A DNA stretch of 64,000 bases from Monodelphis domestica (taxonomy: Eukaryota; Chordata; Mammalia; Didelphimorphia; Didelphidae). The stretch spans positions 547,672,689 through 547,736,688 of the forward strand of contig NC_077227.1 in the NCBI RefSeq assembly GCF_027887165.1, in the 5' to 3' direction. The notes below the pieces were generated by a model that was not told where the DNA came from, did no database searches, and saw nothing but the letters and a program-made list of their open reading frames with translations. Numbering within the stretch: position 1 is the stretch's first letter; each line of letters starts with the position of its first letter. Of the stretch, positions 56,663-64,000 are shown piece by piece. The position numbers and the translations under genes were made by a program.

Positions 56663-57254
56663 CTCTTTGCACTATACCAAGATGTATTTTCAAGTCTCTG
56701 GGGGAGGTGATAGACTATGTGTGGGGAATAATACATTTCCTGCTAGGCTCATTTGATGTGTTGATTAGTTTTGCTGAGCTATTTTTTCCCTATTTCTATG
56801 GCTCTCCAAGTGGAGGATGGGAAATGAATATTAAGAAATGAAAATAAGGTAAAAACCAGAGATACCAACAAAATCATTTTTTTTTTCATTGTCTCTGAGA
56901 AGAATTTGGAATCTTCCGTGGTAATCTGTTCTGGACATTTAGTGGAGGTTGGAATGGGAAGGGGAATAGAGGGTGGAAGTGAAATTTCCTTGCACTTCAT
57001 CTAATTCCTTCCAGCTACATTATTGTTTTATGTTTTCTAAAGGGGAGTAGACGGGGCTGACATGGAAAACCCCTATTCAAACTCCATGAAGTAGTCACTC
57101 ATCTATCCATTTGTAGAATATCTGAGGCTTTATTTGGTCAAGCCTAGCCTTGCATTCCATACAAAACAAGGCTTCCCCTCTACAGCATACTTAATAGGAA
57201 ATCTGAGTTAAAGTTGAAAAGAACCCTAGAGGTCCTAGTATATCCCACACATGG
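56663..57254. other. COLEC11 intron, no recognised element
   Basis: No repeat or exon recognised; a T10 run at about 56877-56886. Confidence 0.5.
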
Positions 57255-57400
57255 GATTATAGAGCTAGAACAGGAAAGATCTTCAGAGATGAGGACCCCA
57301 AGGTTCATAGACATTAAGTGACTTTTCCAGGGTCACACAGCTATGAATTGCTAGAGGCAAGATCAGAATGCTAGTTCTGCCCTCTGACACTATGCTGAGC
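57255..57400 (-). repeat. MIR CORE-SINE
   Basis: acattaagtgacttttccag, ggtcacacagctatgaatt. Confidence 0.75.
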
Positions 57401-57439
57401 CAATCCAATTACTCCTCCATGAGGCAGACTTTCAAATAT

Positions 57440-57475
57440 GTGTGCATGTGTGCATGTGCATGTGTGCGTGTGTGT
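57440..57475 (+). repeat. (TG)n-rich microsatellite
   Basis: tgtgtgcatg-type units next to the tail of the following SINE. Confidence 0.9.
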
Positions 57476-57476
57476 A

Positions 57477-57658
57477 AACCCTTTCCTTCCATCTTAGAAT
57501 CAACACTTCCCAGGCAGAAGCATGGTAAGGGCTAGGCAATGGGGATTAAGTGACTTGCCCAGGGTACACAGCTAGGAAGTTTCTGAGGCTAAATTTGAAC
57601 CTACAACCTCCTATCTCTAAGCCTGGCTCTCAACCTGCTGAGCCACCCAGCTGCCCCC
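57477..57658 (-). repeat. tRNA-derived SINE
   Basis: Reverse copy ending ccacccagctgccccc; flanks caaatatgtgtg and caaatatatatt resemble a target duplication. Confidence 0.92.
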
Positions 57659-57669
57659 CAAATATATAT

Positions 57670-57882
57670 TTTAAACCCTTACCTTCTGTTTTAGAATCAT
57701 TTCTAAGGCAGATCAGTTAGAACAGGTTCCAAGATAAAAGAGTAGTAAAGGCTAGGCAATTGGGGTTGGATAAGTGACATGCCCAAGGTCACCAAGCTAG
57801 GAAATCGTAGAGGCCCAAGTTGAACCAAAACCTCCTATCTCTACCTCCTGGCTCTCTATCCACTGAGTCATCTAACTACTCC
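57670..57882 (-). repeat. tRNA-derived SINE, older tandem neighbour
   Basis: Second reverse copy 11 bases on, more diverged, with an internal duplication (taaggcagatcag and an extra aggttccaag). Confidence 0.85.
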
Positions 57883-57884
57883 CA

Positions 57885-58250
57885 AGTGTTTTTTAAATAT
57901 CCATCATGTCCCAATCAAGTATATTTTCTTAGTTTATCATCCCCATTTCCCTCAAATCTTCCTCATTATAATAGCCAGAGTTCATTAAATGCTTTAAGAT
58001 TTGTAAAGAGATTTACGTTATAATATCTCATATGCAGAGTTTCAAGTGCCTTCAAAATCTAGTCACCTTCTTCTAAAGACACTACAATTTGTCAGTGTCC
58101 CAAGGCAGAGCACAGTGGGACCATCAATCAAACAATGAGCCAATAAACATCTATCAAATGCCTACTGTGTGCCAGGCACCATACTAAGCAATAGGGATAC
58201 AAAAAGAGGCAATAGACAGTCTTTGTCCTCAGTTACAGCCCCTTGTTACT
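57885..58250 (-). repeat. CR1/L3 scrap, unassigned DNA and L2 terminus
   Basis: 57895-57955 (atcatgtcccaatcaag, tttatcatccccatttcc) resembles CR1/L3. 58110-58250 is reverse L2 (gcctactgtgtgccaggcac). Confidence 0.6.
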
Positions 58251-58254
58251 TGTT

Positions 58255-58960
58255 ATAGCCCCTGTGTCACTTCACTGACTTATTTTAAATTTATATCAAC
58301 TAAAACTCTCTCTGTCTGTCTCCTGTCCTACACCCCATCTCTATCTTTTGGGCTCAGGCTTTCCTCTCTGTTTCTAACTCTTTCTGTCTCTCCCTCTCCC
58401 TCTTTTTCTGTTCCTATGTCTGTGTGTGTGTGTGCCTCTCAGTCTCTGTCTCTGTCTCTCTGTCTCTTTTTCTCTGTCTCTGCTTCTGTCTTTCTCTGTC
58501 TCTGTCTCTCTCTGTCTCTGTCTTTCTGTCTTTGTCACTCTGTCTCTCCCTCTCTCTTCCTCTCTTTCTGTTTCTTTTTCTGTCTTTCTCCCTGTTTCAG
58601 TCTCTCTGTCTTTCTGTCTTTGCCACTCTCTTCTTCTCTTTCTGTCTTTCTCTCTGTTTCTGTCTCTACCTCTATCTCACTATTTCTGTCTGTCTGTCTG
58701 ACTCTCTATCTATCTATCTCTCTGCCTCTCTTTCTGCTTCTGCTTCTCTTCTCTCTCTGTCTGTCTTATTAACCTAAATTCAGGATTCCACATTAATCCC
58801 TATTAAGTTCCACCTTTCCAGCTTCTGCTTATCTTCTGAACTGTCAAGTCCTTTTTGTATCCTACCTCTATTAATCAGTGTACTTGCTATCCCTCCCAAC
58901 TTAGTGTCAGAAGCATTCATGTCACTCCTTCCACACAATAGTTTCTTTTTATATTTGAAT
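58255..58960. repeat. CR1/L3 remnant split by a TC microsatellite
   Basis: Right piece 58790-58950 (actgtcaagtcctttttgta, tatccctcccaacttagtgt) matches old CR1/L3 text; 58255-58305 may be its left piece. Confidence 0.5.
58305..58770 (+). repeat. (TCTG/TCTC)n pyrimidine microsatellite
   Basis: About 465 bases of tctctg, tttctg and tctctc units. Three overlapping Ser/Leu-rich open frames here are products of the repeat. Confidence 0.97.
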
Positions 58961-59396
58961 TTTGGAATTTTTTTTAATTCTGAAAATTTCTCTGAGGCAC
59001 TTGCGATGGTCCTGATGCTTGCAGTATAACATGGCTCTCAGGAGAAGACCCCATCAGAGAGGACCTAGAGATTTAAAGATTTATTTCCTCATCTTCCTTC
59101 CAAACTTTCTGATCCCAAAGTAGCCTGACCAGTCCTCCCCCCACTATTAAAATGGGATCCTCTGAGGAACAAAAAGCTCCTTTTTTCCATTTATAAGATC
59201 CTCCTCTCCCTAGAGACTCAGAGCTGTCTCAGGATTTATTCTATAGTGATTCTGATTTGTGGAGCATCCATAGATATAGGCCAGTTAATAACACTCTCAT
59301 TTTTGCAACTGTCTTTTAACTGAAGGAGACTTGAATAAGAGAATCACATACAAAATAAAACAACACTTCACATGGCTGTGGTAAATCCTATTGAGA
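58961..59396. other. COLEC11 intron, no recognised element
   Basis: Unassigned sequence. Confidence 0.5.
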
Positions 59397-59625
59397 GAGT
59401 ATGGTATAATGTATAGATTATTAGACTTTGTCAGGAAGATCTGGGTTCAAATCTTGTATCGGATTCTCATCTGTATGACCATGGACAAGTCATTTAACTT
59501 CTATTACCTTCAGTTTCTTCAAGTGTAAGATGGTACTAATGATATGAAAGTGCCTCCCTTTGTTGTGAACATCATTTCAGATACTGTTAATAAAGCATAT
59601 TGGCAGACTTTATAGTGCTATACGT
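59397..59625 (+). repeat. MIR CORE-SINE
   Basis: agatctgggttcaaatcttg, ccttcagtttcttcaagtgt, full-length variant. Confidence 0.82.
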
Positions 59626-59747
59626 GTTGTTATTGTCCTTGTTCCTCCTTTGATGTTTTGCTTCATTTTTTTAACAAAGATTCTTTTTTTTCCCCCTTCT
59701 ATATCCAATGACTCTCTTTTCCCCAGGGCACAACTCAATTTTTGTTG

Positions 59748-60000
59748 TTTTTTAGTCATTCAGTCATATCTAACTCTTTGTAATTTCATGAACTTATCTT
59801 TGGAGTTTTCTTCACAAAGAGACCAGAATGGTTTGTCAGTTCCCTCTCCAGTGTGTCCTCATCTTACAGATTAGGAACAGAGACAAATAATAGGTTAAGT
59901 GACTTGTTCAGGGTCACACTGTTCACAGGTGTCTGAGGCTAAATTTGAACTCAGGTCTTCCTGACCCAGCGTTCCATCCACAGCACCAGCTAGCTGCCCA
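59748..60000 (-). repeat. MAR1-like SINE
   Basis: Reverse copy: tcatatctaactctttgtaa to accagctagctgcc. Confidence 0.9.
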
Positions 60001-60029
60001 TTTCATTGCTCAGAGGTTATTTATTTGAA

Positions 60030-60325
60030 TAAGATTTTCTTGGCAAAGATATTGGAGGGGTTTGCCATTTCCTTGTCCAGCTCATTTTACAGATGAGGAT
60101 CTGAGTCAAACCAGGTTGTGACTTGCCCAGGGTCACACAACTAGCAAATATGTGAGGCTGGATTTGAACTCAGGAAGATGATACAGAAGGTAAGGGTTTT
60201 CTCATCTGTAAAATGGGAGTAAGAATACTTCCATTACCTACCTGAAAGGGACATTTAGTGTTGGCAGGATCCAAAGAGATAATGCAGGTAACATGCCTTA
60301 AAATGTGTAAACCATTTTACAAATA
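60030..60325. repeat. Partial reverse MAR1 then MIR tail
   Basis: 60030-60182 reverse MAR1 (ggcaaagatattggaggggt). 60198-60325 forward MIR tail (ttctcatctgtaaaatggga). Confidence 0.8.
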
Positions 60326-60647
60326 TATACTATGTGTTTTGTGACTTCCAACAATTCACACTTGGAGATCTCGACCAATTGTGCCTATGGCATTACTTAG
60401 AGCTCATTGCTGACAGCACAGGATTAGGCTCATGTCACATAGTCAATCAACTTCCTGAGGGGCTCCCAACCAAGAGTCCATCCAGATTCCCAGCTTCATA
60501 TTTGACCCTGCAGCTTCTCCCCCACACATCCTGCTACCAGCTCCAGGCAAATACCAGCACAGACCTTTTCTAGAGTTCCTTAAGCTGTTGGCCTAAGCAG
60601 CAGCATAAGGGGAAAACTGAGCAGAGAGGAGAGGGAATGTGGTTTTC
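60326..60647. other. COLEC11 intron, no recognised element
   Basis: A 79-codon plus-strand frame (60334-60573) has no recognised homology and is antisense to COLEC11. Confidence 0.45.
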
Positions 60648-60833
60648 CAGTTGCAGCACTGAACTTGGAGTGAGAAAGACCCAGATTCGAATCCTATGTC
60701 AGCCACTTCCTAGCCACATTGACACTGGGTAAGTCACTTAATTTCTCTGTGCCTCAGTTTCCTCATCTATAAAAATAAGGGAATTAGACTCCACAGCCTC
60801 TAAAATCCCTGTCAATTCTGAAATCCATGATGC
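60648..60833 (+). repeat. MIR/THER1 CORE-SINE
   Basis: actgaacttggagtgagaaa, cctcagtttcctcatctata. Confidence 0.85.
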
Positions 60834-60854
60834 TATATCAGAACTAATTCTTCA

Positions 60855-60955
60855 TTTCTACAAATATCTATTAATTGCCTATTATACGCTAGGCAGCAAA
60901 AAAAAAAAAGGAGATGATCCCTACCCTTGAAGGATTAACATATGGGATATGTTAT
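60855..60955 (-). repeat. L2 terminus, reverse
   Basis: attgcctattatacgctagg, with an A12 run in the middle. Confidence 0.65.
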
Positions 60956-61076
60956 ATATCCCCATTATAGATATATAGTTATATAGAGATATGACATATG
61001 AACAAATCAATACAGGGCAAGATATGAAAAGCTAAGGAAGATGGAGAAGGGTGGGAGCCAAAGGTACTATAACTGG

Positions 61077-61230
61077 GCCAGCTAGGTAGCACAGTGGCTA
61101 GAGTGCCAGGCTTGAATCTGGCCCCTGAAACTTCTTCGTTAAATGACCCTGGGCAAGTCACAACCCCCACTTGACTAGCCCATGCCACTCTTCTGTCTTA
61201 GAATTGATACTAAAGAAGGTAAGGATTAAA
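61077..61230 (+). repeat. tRNA-derived SINE, internally deleted
   Basis: ggtagcacagtggctagagt, then ccctgggcaagtcacaaccc and taaagaaggtaaggatta with an A-rich tail. Confidence 0.88.
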
Positions 61231-61234
61231 AAAA

Positions 61235-61629
61235 AAAAGATAGAGGGCCACAACAGATTGTGTGTAAAAGAAAGAGGAAGAGACAGAGAGAAACAGACAG
61301 ACAGAGAAAAAGAGGGAGGGAGAGACAGAAAGAGACAGAAAGACAGACAGAGTCAGAAAAAAGACAGAGAAACAGAGAAAGAGGGAGGGGAGGGAGAGAC
61401 AGAAAGAGAACAGAAAGACAGAGAAAGAGGAAGGGAGGGAGACAGAGAGAGAGAGAGAGAGAAAGACAGTCAGAAGGACACAGGGGAGAGAGGGAGGGGA
61501 GGGGAGGGAAAGAGACAGAGACAAAGAGTGGGGGAGAGACAGACAAAAAGAAAGGGAGGGAGAGAGAGAAAGAGAGACAGAGAAGAGGGAGAGAGGGAGA
61601 GACAATGAGAGGCAGTGAATAGAGACAGT

Positions 61630-61686
<57 letters not shown>

Positions 61687-61691
61687 CAGAG

Positions 61692-61745
<54 letters not shown>

Positions 61746-61748
61746 CAG

Positions 61749-61784
<36 letters not shown>

Positions 61785-61791
61785 TGAATCT
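61235..61791 (+). repeat. Purine (GA/GACA) tract of about 550 bases
   Basis: Built from gagaca, gaga, ggga, gaaa units; pure (GA)n at 61700-61739 and 61756-61781. It starts in the tail region of the preceding SINE. Long open frames on both strands are artefacts of the repeat. Confidence 0.98.
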
Positions 61792-62084
61792 GAAGACAAT
61801 CCTAAAAAAAGGGGCTCCCAAGCAATTGGTAAGTTTTGACAGCAATCCTGAGGCACATGCATGGCTGAATTTCATTATTTCATAATCACATCTCATAAAT
61901 CAAGCCTTTAAAAGTGGTCACTGAAAGGAAAAAGAAGGGTCTAGATATTCAGTGAAAGAAATGCTTATTAACTATCTTACTACCACACCACACACTATGC
62001 CATACATGCTTTTCTCCCTCTCAGGGGAAAACCTGGTTCTACCTCTAGGTCTCCTGCTGCTAGTTCCCTGCCCTCTCCTTGTCC

Positions 62085-62410
62085 TCTCAAGTGAATTTAC
62101 CTCTCCCTTTCTAGCACCCGTTTCTGTGATGTCTTCTCTCCATTAGAATGCAATCCCTGAAGGCAGGAACTGTTTTCTGTTTCTGTTTCTTGCTTCCTTT
62201 CTATCCCTTAGTACTTAATGCTTGTATGGTATATGGTAAGTAATTAATAGATGTTTTCATCTCTATCCATCTATTTATCTAAGGACTGCATCAGGTACTG
62301 TGCTCTGTTCTGGGGAGAAAAGCATAAAAATTGCCTGGTCACTGCATCACCTCACCCCACCCCTACTCCAGTTAACATTCCACTAGGGAGAATGGACAGT
62401 GTAAACATTT
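62085..62410. repeat. Forward L2 terminus then reverse L2 terminus
   Basis: 62085-62245 forward (cattagaatgcaatccctga). 62285-62410 reverse (catcaggtactgtgctctgt). Confidence 0.65.
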
Positions 62411-62903
62411 GCAAAGCAGGAAGTAATGGGGATAAAGGAAAGATCCCCCTAAAAAAGGGTCTAGGAAATTTTGAGAATTTTTGGAGGAAAAAGAGAGTTT
62501 CTCTTTCTTCTGGGAAGGTGGTTTCTAAAGAAAGTGATCTCCAGTGGAAAGGAAGGAAAGGAGAAGGGAGCAACCCACTCAGAGATGCCTGTTAAAATCT
62601 CCCTAATGAAATCCTTCTGAAATCCATGAACAAAATGAAAGGAATTCATTCATCTTCTCATTTGTCATAGTCAAAATAAGGTAATAATTGCAAAGGAAGA
62701 TGGAACAATTCCACTGATACTATATCATGTTAAAAACAATTTGATATGATCAGTTACGGTGCTGCCCTGTATAACCAGGAAAGTGCAATTTAGTTCTCTA
62801 CACTGCCTCTTTTCAAGCTTTTAAAAAATTACTATGTAGGGGGACTGATTTTTTTCAGAGATGGATTTTTAAGTAAATTGTTTTTCATCCCCTGAATGCT
62901 TAC
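62411..62903. other. COLEC11 intron next to exon, no recognised element
   Basis: Purine-rich at 62490-62570; no repeat recognised. Confidence 0.5.
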
Positions 62904-62957
62904 CTGGTTCTCCATTAGGGCCTGGTGGTCCTACATCTCCCATCTCTCCCTTTTCAC
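62904..62957 (-). CDS. COLEC11: Collectin-11, last collagen-like exon
   Basis: A 54-base exon, the classic collagen exon unit, with acceptor TCATAG (AG at 62959-62958) and donor GTAAGC (from 62903). It is 2 + 17 codons + 1. With the flanking split glycines it reads GEKGEMGDVGPPGPNGEPG: six Gly-X-Y triplets ending the collagen stalk. I recall GEKGDSGDIGPPGPNGEPG for human. All glycines of the triplets are kept. The stalk mediates assembly into larger oligomers and contact with MASPs. The remaining collagen, N-terminal and signal-peptide exons lie beyond 64000. Confidence 0.96.
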
Positions 62958-63364
62958 CTATGAAAGGAAAAGAAAGAGCTTTGTCAGCATACCAAATGGG
63001 TCACACGTTTCATTAGTTAAGAAACTTCATGGTTGGAATAGTTATTGAATCTTTCATGTTTAATGCCCCAGAGTTTCTCCCAAGACCCCATCTCTGTCTG
63101 CCATATAACAACAGGGAGTCGCTATGTTCTGTAAATTGCTCTTGCTTTGGGCTTTATTAACAGTATATTTGAAGTAATGCACATTTTGGGATTTTCAGCA
63201 ATAGTGAATGATCATTCCTTAAACTAGTTCTGTAAAATTAAGTGCATTTCATCTAACACTTCACAGACATTACCTCCTGAATCCTTAACATCATGAATGA
63301 TTCTGAACTCCTTTCCCCTACTTCCCTCCTTTATAGAATGGGAATTCAAAAATGGCAGCATGGG
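62958..63364. other. COLEC11 intron, no recognised element
   Basis: Contains the phrase at 63123-63152 that resembles 53718-53757; otherwise unassigned. Confidence 0.45.
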
Positions 63365-63830
63365 TAGGCAGTGTGAGACAATGGAAAGAACAAATGATTT
63401 CGTTTCAAATCCTAGTTCTCCTTCCTATTACCAGTAGAGCCTGGTCAAACCACCATAATAATAAAAAACAATAGCTAACATTTATATCACACTTGCTATG
63501 TTCTAGGCATTGTGTTAAGTGCTTTATAATTTTATCTCATTAAATTCTCATAACAACTATGGGAGATAGGAGCTATTATTGTTCTCATTTTCTAAATAAA
63601 GAAACTGAGGAAAACAGAGATTAAGTACTCTCCTATGGTCACATAGCTAATAAGTGTCTGAAACCAGGTTTTAATTCAGGTTTTCCTGACTCCAGGTCCA
63701 GTGCCCTATCTACTGAGCCACTTAGCTACCTTATATACTTCTTTGAACCTCAGTTTCCCTATCTATAAAATGAAGGGTTTGTCTGCATGATCTCTAGGGT
63801 TCATTCCCCTCTAAATCTATGGTCTTATGC
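63365..63830 (+). repeat. MIR interrupted by a reverse MIR-type SINE
   Basis: 5' piece 63365-63455 (gagacaatggaaagaacaaa) and 3' piece 63737-63830 (cctcagtttccctatctata) belong to one element. Confidence 0.75.
63458..63732 (-). repeat. MIR-type SINE, long variant, nested
   Basis: Reverse copy from tgctatgttctaggcattgt to gccacttagctacct, inside the previous element. Confidence 0.85.
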
Positions 63831-63869
63831 TCTTTAAATCTGGAAGAAACATTAGCAAAGAAACTTATT

Positions 63870-63957
63870 AGGGAGAAAGAGTTTAAGTGATTTATACAAG
63901 GTCATAGAGGGAGTTAGCTAGAACCCAGATTTCCAGATGCTTAAAGGCCTAGCCTTT
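63870..63957 (-). repeat. MIR fragment
   Basis: tttaagtgatttatacaagg, tcatagagggagttagctag. Confidence 0.6.
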
Positions 63958-64000
63958 TTTCCTCTATAAGGAGATAGCTACAAACTTTCATTTTCATTCC

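Noticed and set aside
58416..58777. Three 91-118 codon Ser/Leu-rich frames
   Set aside because: All three frames of one TC microsatellite are open at once, a sign of simple repeat rather than coding.
61171..61896. Open frames of up to 228 codons on both strands
   Set aside because: They translate a GA/GACA microsatellite into Arg/Glu or Ser/Leu repeats; no gene.
55843..62903. Extra collagen exons between the neck and the last collagen exon
   Set aside because: No Gly-X-Y reading with splice borders was found, and the two flanking exons already join in phase as in human.

Overview
This window is nuclear DNA from a marsupial; I cannot name the species. The evidence is the repeat content. There are about 18 copies of a tRNA-derived SINE with a recognisable RNA polymerase III A box and B box. 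There are about 14 MAR1-like SINEs, dozens of MIR/THER1 and L2 fragments, and several 3' ends of marsupial-type L1. The repeat family names are from memory and were not checked against a library. Coding sequence is sparse and split by introns, CpG is depleted outside one exon, and nothing prokaryotic is present.

Two genes are present, both on the minus strand and both cut by the window edges. COLEC11 (collectin-11, CL-K1) enters from the right. Its last collagen exon (62904-62957), coiled-coil neck exon (55747-55842) and C-type lectin domain exon with the stop codon (55160-55551) are here; its earlier exons lie beyond 64000. Downstream of it, ALLC (allantoicase) begins with a start-codon exon (21558-21652) and continues through exons at 7110-7160, 5861-5948 and 2066-2191. 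The remaining two thirds of ALLC lies left of position 1. Every splice junction has AG/GT borders and matching phase, and no stop or frameshift interrupts any exon. The order COLEC11 then ALLC on one strand is the arrangement I recall for human chromosome 2p25.

Layout by region: 1-21652 is the 5' part of ALLC with its introns. 21653-55159 is intergenic sequence plus unmapped 5' UTR of ALLC and the 3' UTR of COLEC11. It is mostly interspersed repeats, with a repeat-poor block at 32031-33059 that holds a good CTCF-type motif and another at 39123-40014. 55160-62957 is the 3' part of COLEC11. The rest is COLEC11 intron. A purine tract of about 550 bases lies at 61235-61791 inside the intron between the collagen and neck exons.

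The two genes do not act in one pathway: COLEC11 is a secreted lectin that starts the lectin pathway of complement, and ALLC belongs to purine catabolism. I found no new gene system. The most unusual items are a SINE carrying what looks like a two-donor templated patch (51084-51125), a small DNA transposon with terminal inverted repeats nested in a MIR, a probable solo LTR, SINE pairs in inverted arrangement, and the apparently intact allantoicase exons.
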